From: JBMNCR01 sp049366695 | GTDB taxonomy: Bacteria; Bacillota; Clostridia; Eubacteriales; Alkalibacteraceae | DNA length: 33,103 nucleotides | Reading direction: 5' to 3' | Assembly (NCBI GenBank): GCA_049366695.1 | Contig: JBMNCR010000045.1 | Span: forward strand, 1 to 33,103 | Shown here: in pieces, positions 10,292 to 17,883 of the stretch | How positions within the stretch are numbered: the first letter of the stretch is position 1 | Layout: the number at the start of each line of letters is the position of its first letter | Program-made: the position numbers and the translations under genes | The notes under the pieces: model-generated | The model's database searches: none | What the model saw: the letters and a program-made list of their open reading frames with translations, nothing else | What the model was told of the DNA's origin: nothing

Positions 10292-10445
10292 TTATAACAC
10301 AGTAACTTCTTCATTTATTGAAAAACGTCTTAATGGCAATAATTTTATTTCAAGTTCATGTAACTTGAGCAGCATACCCTTGGCACTTTTTCTCTTTTTT
10401 TGAAGAATTATTACATAGTTGCAAATTCAGATCATTTGGCGACAA
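10292..10445 (-). pseudogene. Small Cys-containing ORF broken by one frameshift (unknown family)
   Basis: On the minus strand a TTG at 10445, 9 bases after GGAG, opens a 29-codon frame beginning MSPNDLNLQLCNN and ending GYAAQVT at a TGA. Removing one T at that point joins it to ELEIKLLPLRRFSINEEV, which runs to a stop at 10292. The joined product would be about 50 residues. Codon content reads like real protein and the start is clean, so I infer a small gene that has suffered a one-base insertion. No family recognised. It sits between the terminator of the flavoprotein gene and the kinase gene. Confidence 0.4.
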
Positions 10446-10494
10446 TACCTTTCACTCCATATAACAAACTTTAAAAAGCAACTCTTATCTACTT

Positions 10495-10524
10495 AAAAAA
10501 AAATTCCTAGGCATCACCTAGAAA
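10495..10524 (-). terminator. Rho-independent terminator of the nitronate monooxygenase gene
   Basis: Minus-strand hairpin TTTCTAGG-TGATG-CCTAGGAA followed by nine T's. The stop codon TGA lies in the loop, so the coding sequence ends inside the terminator. Confidence 0.9.
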
Positions 10525-11596
10525 TTTCTGATTCTTCAACTTCCTTTAATAATATTTGCATTAATTCTTTTACAGATAATATACTTTCAAGTTTATAAGC
10601 ATTACTTCCACAAAATATTAGTCCCTCTTCAACCTTACCTCTTACTGCATTGATCAATGCATCAGATATACAATAAGGAGCTATTCTAGGATCACATCCA
10701 TGTAAACATCTATAACACTTAGTAATAGGTAGTTTATTATTTTCTATGATTTTTGTAAAACTATTTGCTATAGCTCTACCAGGTAAGCCTACAGGACTAT
10801 CAACTATCCTAACATCCTCATCTTTGCATTTTATGTAAGCTTCTTTATACTTTATATCAGCATCACACTCATGTGTCGCTACAAATCTAGTAGACATTTG
10901 TACTCCTGTAGCGCCATTATTCATACATTCCATAATATCTTTACCGGAATAAATACCTCCAGCAGCAATTACAGGAATTTTCTTATTATATTTTTTTTCA
11001 AATGGATTGATTTCATTAATTACTTCTTTTAATATCTCTATTAAATTTTTAGAAGAATTACTTACTAATTCTTCTTTAGTAAAGCCTAAATGCCCTCCAG
11101 CTTGAGCTCCTTCCACTATTATTGCATCAGGTACATAGTCATAATTTCTAGTCCAAAGTTTAGTAATAACTTTTGCAGCTTTACCCGAAGAAACAATTGG
11201 AATTATTTTAGTATCAGTACCTTTAACGTAAAGAGGTAACTCTTTAGGTAATCCAGCTCCTGAAATTATTATATCTATTTTTTCTTTTACAGCCGTTTCC
11301 ACTAATTCCTTATAATGATTTGCAGCCGTCAAAATATTAATACCAATTATTCCTTTAGGCGATAAACTTCTTGCACGTCTTATCTCTTTTTGTATTCCTC
11401 TAATATTTGCTAGAAGATTATTAGATCTAAAATCTGGTTCATTAAAACCAGTTTGAACACCAGAAATAATTCCTATCCCTCCTTCATTTGCTACAGCTGC
11501 TGCTAATGAAGATAATGAAACTCCAATACCCATACCACCTTGAATTATAGGTATTTTAGCAATTAAATCTCCAATTTGTAATTTAGGCAAAAACAT
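10514..11596 (-). CDS. Nitronate monooxygenase / FabK-like FMN enzyme
   Basis: The 360-residue protein is an FMN TIM-barrel enzyme of the 2-nitropropane dioxygenase family. Evidence is the N-terminal PIIQGGMGIGVSL, the EGAQAGGHLGF loop near residue 170 and the phosphate-binding AAGGIYSGKDIMEC with NGATGVQMSTRF near residues 225-245. A C-terminal Cys-rich segment (CYRCLHGCDPRIAPYC) is usual in clostridial members. Members either oxidise alkyl nitronates or, as FabK, reduce enoyl-ACP; sequence alone does not decide. It is a single-gene transcript with its own promoter and terminator. Its operators resemble those of the fatty-acid regulator FabT, which slightly favours a lipid-related role. Confidence 0.88.
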   Translation of the reverse strand: MFLPKLQIGDLIAKIPIIQGGMGIGVSLSSLAAAVANEGGIGIISGVQTGFNEPDFRSNNLLANIRGIQKEIRRARSLSPKGIIGINILTAANHYKELVETAVKEKIDIIISGAGLPKELPLYVKGTDTKIIPIVSSGKAAKVITKLWTRNYDYVPDAIIVEGAQAGGHLGFTKEELVSNSSKNLIEILKEVINEINPFEKKYNKKIPVIAAGGIYSGKDIMECMNNGATGVQMSTRFVATHECDADIKYKEAYIKCKDEDVRIVDSPVGLPGRAIANSFTKIIENNKLPITKCYRCLHGCDPRIAPYCISDALINAVRGKVEEGLIFCGSNAYKLESILSVKELMQILLKEVEESEISR

Positions 11597-11617
11597 TATA
11601 TATCAGCTCCAATATTA

Positions 11618-11674
11618 TTTGATAATCAAATTGTTTGATAATCAAATAATATTCTATTGTTCATTAATTGTCAA
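11618..11674 (-). promoter_or_regulatory. Promoter with two tandem palindromic operators
   Basis: Minus strand: TTGACA (11669-11674), 17-base spacer, TATTAT (11646-11651), then two exact copies of TTTGATTATCAAA at 11634-11646 and 11618-11630, centred 16 bp apart. The operators start at the -10 box and cover the expected start site, a layout for repression. Each is a palindrome of MarR type and resembles the FabT box of streptococci as I know it. The regulator is not encoded next to it. Confidence 0.82.
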
Positions 11675-12181
11675 TAGTATTAATTGAGGTGATCAAGCTA
11701 TAAACCAAATGTTATAATACTTGATATTTCAACATAGTATTATCATTAAATGTATTTCTTCAAGTATATGATATATAGTATTATATTTACATTATTAAAA
11801 ACATTATCAACCCAAACATCTTTTCTTCTCTCATTTGAAGGTTTGTTTCCATAAAACTTTCATTATCTGCCTTAATATTGATTGCTTCAGATGATGTATA
11901 TAATTCTGATTTATATTCCGTTTAAAACAACTCCATAATTAATCTTTGTTTTGATTTCGTAGAAATTTGAAAATCTAATATTTATAAATTCAACCAATAA
12001 TACATTTTTTATACACAAAGATAATAACATAAATGCATAATACTGTCAATTATTTAATACTATATTCTTATATTTACTAATTATTTTACAATTTATTGCT
12101 TCTGTTGTACGTATGCTATCATGTATGTATATATCATTTAATTTGTTCTATTAAGCTTAATATTATACTTAAATGATATAT
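11675..12181. other. AT-rich gap with a relic reading frame
   Basis: No intact gene. On the minus strand an open frame at about 11795-11930 starts ATG GAG TTG TTT, meets a TAA, and then continues in the same frame for about 43 codons (TEYKSELYTSSEAINIKA and beyond). It reads like a small gene interrupted by one stop codon, but no family is recognised and the evidence is weak. Confidence 0.3.
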
Positions 12182-12183
12182 AT

Positions 12184-12208
12184 AAAAAGGAGCAAACAAC
12201 TCCTTTTT
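12184..12208 (-). terminator. Rho-independent terminator after the amidase gene
   Basis: Arms AAAAAGGAG and CTCCTTTTT around a 7-base loop, followed by T-rich sequence on the minus strand, immediately after the amidase stop. Confidence 0.85.
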
Positions 12209-12211
12209 AAA

Positions 12212-13222
12212 CTATAAATCAAAAATATCAAGTATCACTTCTGCATATATTTTAGCCAATTTTCTATGAGTGTCATCTTGTAGTAATAATTCTTCTTCTT
12301 TAACATTATCATGGAACATACTTTCTACTAATAATACATGGTCAACTCCACCATCCTGAGCTGAATCAATTATACCCATATAGTCTTCATTAGTTGCTGT
12401 TTTAGATTTTTTTACTTTTGCTCCTCTATTAGGCAATGTAAATTCTTTAGAGATTTTTTCTGCGATAGCTTCAGCATATTTTTTATCATTATATAAATCT
12501 ACAGAATAGTAGCATTCTGAGCCAGATCCTCCTCCAGCATTACTATGAATACTAAATAGTAGTTTAGCCCCCCACGTTGCAGCTTTATTCCCTCTAATTC
12601 TTACACTTGCATTCTTGTTCCAGTCATAGGTAAGCATAATATTAAATTTTTTAGTATTATACAATATTTCTTTAAGATACCTAGCTGATTTCAAATTTCC
12701 TTCCCATTCTTTATATCCTAACTTACCTCCATTAACATTACCAGGTTCATGCCCATTATCAATAAATATTTTTATTATATCCGTTGGTATAACTTCAATT
12801 GATTCACACAATTTACTTATAGTTTCAGGACCTACAATACCATCTATATTTATATTTGTATCTTTTTGAAACATTTTAGTAATATTCTCCGTAATAGGTC
12901 CAAAAATTCCATCAACTTCTATATCATAACCTATATCTTTATATAATTTTTGAATCCATTTAACTTCTTCACCTTTAGATCCTTTTTTATATAATTTTTG
13001 AGAAATATTTTTTTTCATATTCATAGCTGCTCTTGTTTGTGGACCTACTATACCATCTACACTAATATTCATATTTTTTTGAAATTCTTTTGTAACCATT
13101 TCAGTCTCATCACCAAAAATTCCGTCAATTTTCAATTTATATCCAACCGATGTCAAATCTTTTTGCCAAATTTCCACTTCTTTGTTATATCGATAATTTG
13201 GTTTTTGGTTTTTTAATGCCAA
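12212..13222 (-). CDS. N-acetylmuramoyl-L-alanine amidase (Amidase_3) with two peptidoglycan-binding domains
   Basis: This 336-residue cell-wall hydrolase cuts the bond between muramic acid and the stem peptide. Two PG_binding_1 repeats lie at about residues 10-68 (DGIFGDET, DGIVGPQT) and 80-138 (DGIFGPIT, DGIVGPET). The zinc amidase follows from residue 150: H158 in IDNGHEPG, E172 or E174, H226 in FSIHSNAG, and the catalytic Glu at about 300 in LLVESMFHDN. The start is TTG with a strong AAAGGAGG 8 bases before. There is no signal peptide, so release would need lysis, a holin or a non-classical route; that resembles endolysins and some spore or phage-derived amidases. No lysis partner is adjacent; a holin gene lies 11 kb away. 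Confidence 0.92.
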   Translation of the reverse strand: MALKNQKPNYRYNKEVEIWQKDLTSVGYKLKIDGIFGDETEMVTKEFQKNMNISVDGIVGPQTRAAMNMKKNISQKLYKKGSKGEEVKWIQKLYKDIGYDIEVDGIFGPITENITKMFQKDTNINIDGIVGPETISKLCESIEVIPTDIIKIFIDNGHEPGNVNGGKLGYKEWEGNLKSARYLKEILYNTKKFNIMLTYDWNKNASVRIRGNKAATWGAKLLFSIHSNAGGGSGSECYYSVDLYNDKKYAEAIAEKISKEFTLPNRGAKVKKSKTATNEDYMGIIDSAQDGGVDHVLLVESMFHDNVKEEELLLQDDTHRKLAKIYAEVILDIFDL

Positions 13223-13562
13223 TAATTAAACCTCCTTTTATATTAAATCTTATTTGATATAAAAATTCATATTAATATATTGTTGTATTTTTCATCAATC
13301 TTCTAATAGATTGCAAGTATTTTATTGCTATAAAGTTCTAATAATATACTATTATCTTAGAATAGAAATGTTCATTATTGTTTAACAATATTATATTTGC
13401 TACTATTGTAACGTTTTTACATTTTATCTTTATTTGTTTTTTCTATTAAAATTATTACATATATCATAATTTTATATAAATGAGAAAAACATGTAAATCA
13501 CTGTATAAAATACATGTTTTATAATATTTACTAGCACTATCATACTTATTTATTTACAAGAA
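13223..13562. other. AT-rich gap upstream of the amidase
   Basis: Nothing supportable beyond the amidase ribosome site; no gene, RNA or repeat recognised. Confidence 0.4.
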
Positions 13563-13563
13563 G

Positions 13564-13592
13564 AAAGTAGGGACTCAACAAATCCCTACTTT
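13564..13592 (-). terminator. Strong hairpin, probable terminator of a lost gene
   Basis: Perfect 10-bp arms AAAGTAGGGA / TCCCTACTTT with a 9-base loop. Followed on the minus strand by TTCTTCTTG. It lies downstream of the gene relic at 13675-13863, whose terminator it may be. Confidence 0.55.
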
Positions 13593-13674
13593 ACAATAAA
13601 TGAACTAAAAAATATCCCCATTAAATAAATCTTTCCTATTATCTGACATCATACATTAAAAACTACTTGCCTTG

Positions 13675-13863
13675 TCATACAATTACTGCCCTTATAAACT
13701 TTGGCCATTCATCTAGTGTTCTATTAACTGGTATACCAAGGTAATTATCAATTTCTGGTTTGTTGGAAAAAAAGTCTAACAACTTAATCAACCCCAATAT
13801 CATTATCTCTAATTCTTCAATATTTAATGTAATACTATCCAGAGATACTTTAGAACATTTTAC
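13675..13863 (-). pseudogene. Start-less gene fragment, unknown family
   Basis: A 62-codon minus-strand open frame directly follows a TAG and has no start codon at its head. It reads like genuine protein (SLDSITLNIEELEIM, then NKPEIDNYLGIPVNRTLDEW, ending KFIRAVIV). An internal ATG at 13803 could give a 42-residue peptide but has only a poor ribosome site. I infer the 3' end of a truncated gene; no family recognised. A hairpin (13863-13905) marks the point where coding-like sequence stops. Confidence 0.45.
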
Positions 13864-13905
13864 CTATTGTTAGTAGTTTAACATCAAACTACTTTGATCA
13901 ATAGG
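13863..13905. repeat. Interrupted inverted repeat at the edge of the relic
   Basis: Outer arms CCTATTG / CAATAGG and inner arms AGTAGTTT / AAACTACT around a 6-base loop. It abuts the 5' boundary of the truncated frame and could be a rearrangement scar or a hairpin in RNA. Confidence 0.5.
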
Positions 13906-14003
13906 ATTAGTACTAAACAAATCATAACAACTAGTAAAGTACATTAATTATTATGGTTATTTTTAAAATTATTATCCATATTCTTAACTAAATTTTATAT
14001 AAT

Positions 14004-14768
14004 CTATTCATTTTGACCAGTATAAATATTAATTGCGTCTCTTAAAAACAATGCAGTTCCTGGTTGTTTTTTATCATAATATGCTTTAAATCTTTCATCA
14101 TCAACGTACATCTGTGCTAGTGCTGCATGCGCTAATTTTGAGTATTCATCCCAATAATACATTAGCCATTGTCTATGCAAATCAGCAGACTTTTGAGCTA
14201 ATTCGCTACTTGGATCTCCTTGTTTATAAGCCTCAGTCAGTGTTTCCATCAATTCTTTTTCAATAACACTAACTACATCATATTGTTTTTCAGTCATGTT
14301 CATAACTTTAATATTTGATTTATTGATTTCATCATTATCATATTTTTCTCTAATTTCCTTACCATATTTTTTTTCATTATCATCAATAATTCTCTTTTTA
14401 AATCCTTCAAATTTTTCTGCGTCACTCATTTTTATTCTCCCTTCATATAACGCTATTGTTTTATCAACATTAGCTATTAATAAATCTAACTGCTCTCTTT
14501 TTTCTATAAGCTTATTTCGATGTTCATCTAGTGCAGTTACTCCATCAAAGGAAGGTTTAGATATTATTTCTTTTATTCTATCTAAGTTGAAACCCAGTTC
14601 TTTGTAAAATAAGATTTGTTGTAGTTTGTCAACTTCTAATTGTCCATAAATTCGATATCCTGACGAATTGATTCTTGCCGGCTTAAGAATCTCTATTTCA
14701 TCATAATATCTCAGTGTTCTGGTACTAATACCTGCTAATTTAGCTAAACATCGTACAGTATACTCCAA
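14004..14768 (-). CDS. MerR family regulator with TipAS effector domain
   Basis: The 254-residue protein has an N-terminal MerR helix-turn-helix (TVRCLAKLAGISTRTLRYYD, then SGYRIYG), a coiled-coil dimer helix to about residue 100, and a C-terminal TipAS-like drug-binding domain. The latter shows HRQWLMYYW, a YVDDERFKAYYD stretch and a final AINIYTG, as in TipA, Mta and SkgA relatives. TipAS proteins bind antibiotics or other amphipathic molecules and activate efflux or resistance genes. I chose the TTG at 14768, preceded by AAGGAGGG at good spacing; the longer ATG start lies upstream of that site, within the leader. Its promoter has MerR geometry, so it is probably autoregulated. No obvious target gene is co-transcribed. 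Confidence 0.92.
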   Translation of the reverse strand: MEYTVRCLAKLAGISTRTLRYYDEIEILKPARINSSGYRIYGQLEVDKLQQILFYKELGFNLDRIKEIISKPSFDGVTALDEHRNKLIEKREQLDLLIANVDKTIALYEGRIKMSDAEKFEGFKKRIIDDNEKKYGKEIREKYDNDEINKSNIKVMNMTEKQYDVVSVIEKELMETLTEAYKQGDPSSELAQKSADLHRQWLMYYWDEYSKLAHAALAQMYVDDERFKAYYDKKQPGTALFLRDAINIYTGQNE

Positions 14769-14790
14769 AGTTTCACCCTCCTTAGATATA

Positions 14791-14821
14791 ACCATACACC
14801 TTTACGCAACGTAAATGTCAA
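14791..14821 (-). promoter_or_regulatory. MerR-type promoter with 19-bp spacer and dyad operator
   Basis: Minus strand: TTGACA (14816-14821), a 19-base spacer, then TATGGT (14791-14796). The spacer contains the dyad TTTACG-TTG-CGTAAA (14801-14815). An overlong spacer with the operator inside it is the hallmark of MerR-activated promoters; this one drives the merR gene itself. Confidence 0.8.
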
Positions 14822-14830
14822 TAGATTTTA

Positions 14831-15367
14831 TTAAAATTTTTCTGCTTTTTTATATATTTCTTTTTTTTCTTCTGGATTTAATAATAAAGATAATAAAAAT
14901 GCGATAATAATTATTCCAGGTAAATCCACAATTAAACGGGTTAATGCAAACTTACTTCCTAAAGCGGATAATTCAAACAAAAACATAGGTATTTTTGTAG
15001 TAGACCAAGCTCCGATAAAAACGAGGACATTCATAAATTTAACACCTTTTTTCATAAAAACTGCTGCCACAGGAAATGCCCCATAAAGTGGTCCTGCAGC
15101 TGCTGATCCAATAATTATTGAAAGTATAATTCCTTTCATTCCAGAACCTTCGCCCATAAATTTAATCATTGTTTCCTTTGGAACCCAGACATCTAGCAAT
15201 CCTAACAAAATAAAAATAGGCGGAATAACCAATGCCATTTCTTTTAGATTATATCCTGCATTTAAAAATGATTTTATACCTATTTCTTTATTTATAATAG
15301 TAATAATACAAACAATAATTAGAGTTATTATAAAAAATTTATATCTTCTATACATCTGTTTATTCAT
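14831..15367 (-). CDS. Half-size permease, second half (COG0701-like)
   Basis: A 178-residue membrane protein with about five hydrophobic segments. It resembles one half of the ArsP/SO_0444-type permeases: the PPIFILLGLLDVWVP segment and the GPLYGAFPVAAVFMKKG loop recall the repeated GxxxG/Pro core of that family. Its ATG overlaps the stop of the preceding half-permease (ATGA), so both are translationally coupled and probably assemble as a heterodimer. Being last in the arsR operon, it likely takes part in export of a metal or metalloid compound. The cargo is an inference from neighbours only. Confidence 0.75.
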   Translation of the reverse strand: MNKQMYRRYKFFIITLIIVCIITIINKEIGIKSFLNAGYNLKEMALVIPPIFILLGLLDVWVPKETMIKFMGEGSGMKGIILSIIIGSAAAGPLYGAFPVAAVFMKKGVKFMNVLVFIGAWSTTKIPMFLFELSALGSKFALTRLIVDLPGIIIIAFLLSLLLNPEEKKEIYKKAEKF

Positions 15368-15849
15368 ATTCCACCTGATACCTTTCCAATAATAAAAGCA
15401 ACCAAGAAAGAGAAAATAAATGCAATAATATTTCTTGAAAATGCTAATTTTTTATTGAAATATTTTATTTCAACAGGTAACGTAACTACCCCTACCATCA
15501 TTAAAGTAGAAACGAAAACTGCAATTGGCATTATAGATGCTCCATTATCCAATAGCATTGCTGCCGTAGGAAATGCTACAAATCCTGGAATAAGGGTAAT
15601 AGCTCCTACAAAAGATGCTATAATAACACCAAAATATCCTGAATTTTCACCTATAATACTAGAAATTACTTGTGGATTTAATACTGCTAATAAAACCCCT
15701 ACAATCATTATAACTCCAAGTATCTCAGGCAGTATATTTTCAAAAGATTTCCATGCTTTATTAAGAGCCTTTTTAGTTTTTTTCTTATCTGTTTTAAAAG
15801 AAATAACTAGAAGAATTATTGTTATTATATACAAAAGTAAATTACTCAT
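15364..15849 (-). CDS. Half-size permease, first half (COG0701-like)
   Basis: A 161-residue protein with about five membrane segments and the conserved-looking core FVGAITLIPGFVAFPTAAMLLDNGA. Such short permeases occur as adjacent pairs in Clostridia and archaea, apparently equivalent to the two halves of a full permease. A strong GGAGGAG site precedes the ATG. It overlaps the next gene by 4 bases and follows the thioredoxin-like gene after a hairpin. Substrate unknown; association with arsR and a CSCSS permease suggests a metalloid or thiol-reactive metal. Confidence 0.75.
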   Translation of the reverse strand: MSNLLLYIITIILLVISFKTDKKKTKKALNKAWKSFENILPEILGVIMIVGVLLAVLNPQVISSIIGENSGYFGVIIASFVGAITLIPGFVAFPTAAMLLDNGASIMPIAVFVSTLMMVGVVTLPVEIKYFNKKLAFSRNIIAFIFSFLVAFIIGKVSGGI

Positions 15850-15874
15850 ATTTAGATCTCCTCCATATTATAAA

Positions 15875-15900
15875 TAACGGCTCCTATAAAGGAACCGTTA
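15875..15900 (-). terminator. Intra-operon hairpin (attenuator or processing site)
   Basis: Arms AACGGTTCCT and AGGAGCCGTT (one G-U pair) with loop TTAT, followed on the minus strand by ATTTATAAT. The U tract is poor, so it may only lower expression of the two half-permeases or protect the upstream RNA. Confidence 0.55.
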
Positions 15901-15904
15901 TGAT

Positions 15905-16132
15905 TTAAAGATGTTTTTTAATATCTTCAACCGTTGGAACTCTTCCCATTATTTTTATCTTTTCGTCTACAACTAACGCGGGTGTTTTCATTACACCATA
16001 TGCAATTATTTCCTTCATGTCTGTAACTTTTTCAACAGCAACATTTAATCCCAATTCTTCAACTGCTTTCTTTGTATTTGCTTCTAATTTCTTGCATTTT
16101 GCGCACCCACTACCCAATACTTTAATACTCAT
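15905..16132 (-). CDS. Thioredoxin-fold redox-active disulfide protein (small thioredoxin)
   Basis: A 75-residue glutaredoxin-like protein with the CAKC motif at residues 10-13 and the cis-Pro segment MKTPALVVD. It belongs to the family of very small thioredoxins often found beside COG0701 permeases. A redox-active cysteine pair could hand over or reduce the metal(loid) cargo of the permeases. An AAAGGAG site lies upstream of the ATG. It is the third gene of the arsR operon. The fold is confident; the partner role is inferred. Confidence 0.88.
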   Translation of the reverse strand: MSIKVLGSGCAKCKKLEANTKKAVEELGLNVAVEKVTDMKEIIAYGVMKTPALVVDEKIKIMGRVPTVEDIKKHL

Positions 16133-16169
16133 ATATAAAAAACTCCTTTCAATTTAATAACAACCATAT

Positions 16170-17186
16170 TTATACTAATAAAAATGAAACCCAATTAAAT
16201 ACATATCCAATAATAATAATTCCAATTGAAACAATACTTACAAATATAGCCAACAATTTCTTTTTCACCACTTTACTAAGCATAATAATTGATGGTAATG
16301 ATAGTGCAGTTACAGCCATCATAAAGGATAGTACTGTTCCAATACCAACTCCTTTACTGAATAAAGCTTCTGCTATAGGTAAAGTTCCAAAAATATCAGC
16401 ATACATTGGTATTCCCACTACAGCTGCCAATATTACAGCAAAAGGATTTTCATCACCAATTATCTGCTCTATTACATTTTGTGGAATCCAATTGTGAATT
16501 ATTGCTCCTATTCCAACACCAATTAGTATATAAAGCCATACTCTTTGGATTATTTCTATTACTTGCTCTTTTGAATATGATATCCTATCTTTTTTATTCA
16601 TCTCAACTATTTCAACATCAACATCTTCAATCTCTCTAACGTAACCTTCAATATACTTTTCTAATTTTAATTTATCAATAATAGTACCACCTAAAACTGC
16701 TAGTATCAATCCAACAATCACATATGCTATAGCTATTTTTGCACCAAAGAATGACATTAGTATTAGTAGTGAAGCCAAGTCAACTAAAGGTGATGATATT
16801 AAAAATGAAAAAATAATACCTAACGGCAATCCAGCTGAAGTAAATCCAATAAATATGGGAATACTAGAGCAACTACAAAACGGTGTAATAGTTCCTAACA
16901 ACGCACCTAAAACATTTCCCTTTACCCCTGATATATTACCTAAAATTTTCTTAGTCCTTTCCGGAGGAAAGTAACTTTGTATATATGATATGGCAAAAAT
17001 TAATATAGATAAAAGTATAAAGATTTTTATAGTATCATATATAAAAAAATGAATACTTCCACCCAATTTTTCCTTTATTGAAAGTCCAAATACTTTTTCT
17101 ATCAATAATCTTACTATTTCAGAAAGCCAATTCATCTTTAGTAATTGATCATTTAACCATATAAAAATTGCAGAAAATAAACTCAT
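16170..17186 (-). CDS. ArsP/SO_0444-type permease (DUF318, COG0701)
   Basis: A 338-residue membrane protein with about eight to ten membrane segments. The signature PFCSCSSIPIFIGF near residue 100 is typical of this family, where Cys residues bind thiophilic cargo; ArsP exports trivalent organoarsenicals and SO_0444-type members have been linked to other metals. A hydrophilic, acidic loop (VREIEDVDVEIVEMNKKD) divides the two halves. I chose the ATG at 17186, with AGGAGGTGAATCAT in front; the longer reading frame would overlap arsR. It lies 13 bases after arsR and before the thioredoxin-like gene. Arsenical export is plausible but the exact substrate is not shown. Confidence 0.87.
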   Translation of the reverse strand: MSLFSAIFIWLNDQLLKMNWLSEIVRLLIEKVFGLSIKEKLGGSIHFFIYDTIKIFILLSILIFAISYIQSYFPPERTKKILGNISGVKGNVLGALLGTITPFCSCSSIPIFIGFTSAGLPLGIIFSFLISSPLVDLASLLILMSFFGAKIAIAYVIVGLILAVLGGTIIDKLKLEKYIEGYVREIEDVDVEIVEMNKKDRISYSKEQVIEIIQRVWLYILIGVGIGAIIHNWIPQNVIEQIIGDENPFAVILAAVVGIPMYADIFGTLPIAEALFSKGVGIGTVLSFMMAVTALSLPSIIMLSKVVKKKLLAIFVSIVSIGIIIIGYVFNWVSFLLV

Positions 17187-17199
17187 ATGATTCACCTCC

Positions 17200-17559
17200 T
17201 TATATTTTTTTTGAAATTTGTTCTCTTTTCTTTTCAATATATAAATCCGATTTTTTGAGTTCTTCTATATCAGTTATCAGCAACTGATATTTTTCACTAT
17301 CTTCAATAACCATTTTTAATATACTTCTAAGCATTATATTTTCCTTATCTATATAGTAATATATAAATTGCTCTTGTCTTTCATCTTTAACAATTCCCAT
17401 ATCTCTTAATTTTGCTAAATGTTTTGATACTTTAGGTTGAGATTCTTTCAATACCCCTTGAATTTGACAAACACAAAGTTTTTTATGAAATAACAAAACT
17501 AATATCCTTAATCTTGTTTCATCAGATAGAGCCTTAAATAAATTTTGAAGTTGATTCAC
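17200..17559 (-). CDS. ArsR/SmtB family metal(loid)-sensing repressor
   Basis: About 119 residues with a winged helix-turn-helix. The KLCVCQIQ motif just before the recognition helix is the Cys-x-Cys site by which ArsR-type proteins bind As(III)/Sb(III) or other thiophilic metals, and SQPKVSKHLAKLRDMGIV is the recognition helix. Binding of metal would release the operator at 17591-17606 and turn on the operon of permease, thioredoxin-like protein and half-permeases. Two GTG starts are possible; 17559 has AGGTGG five bases upstream and is preferred over 17568. First gene of the operon. Confidence 0.93.
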   Translation of the reverse strand: MNQLQNLFKALSDETRLRILVLLFHKKLCVCQIQGVLKESQPKVSKHLAKLRDMGIVKDERQEQFIYYYIDKENIMLRSILKMVIEDSEKYQLLITDIEELKKSDLYIEKKREQISKKI

Positions 17560-17590
17560 TATATCCACCTACTCACTATTATATTCCCAT

Positions 17591-17633
17591 ATACGTATAT
17601 ACGTATTATAATATATATCTACTTATCTGTCAA
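17591..17633 (-). promoter_or_regulatory. Promoter and ArsR operator of the arsR operon
   Basis: Minus strand: TTGACA (17628-17633), 17-base spacer, TATAAT (17605-17610). A perfect 16-bp palindrome ATACGTATATACGTAT (17591-17606) starts at the -10 box and covers the start site. Spacing to the arsR start is about 35-45 bases. Confidence 0.85.
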
Positions 17634-17883
17634 TTAAAAAGATATTTTTAGATGATATATTATATTTATTCAGTTTTTTAAAGACATCTTAAATTAGAGA
17701 CCCTGTATAAACTTATAAATATATTGTACATTTAGCCTGTCTCCTTTAATTACACTTGATTTTTTTTATATTCTCGCCAATATTTCTTGTATTTATATGC
17801 TTTACTATGATATCATTCCTTTATTAAATTTTTTATATTTTTAAATTTGTATAATTTTTTATATTATTAGGAGGCTCAATATT
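17634..17883 (+). other. Divergent gap between arsR and the MFS gene
   Basis: No gene. A TATAAT box near 17849 could be the -10 of the MFS gene, but no good -35 is seen. AGGAGG at 17869-17874 is the MFS ribosome site. Confidence 0.4.

Noticed and set aside
10351..10400. TTGGCAC sequence considered as a sigma-54 promoter for the NtrB-like kinase region
   Set aside because: The -12 element (TTGC at correct spacing) is absent.
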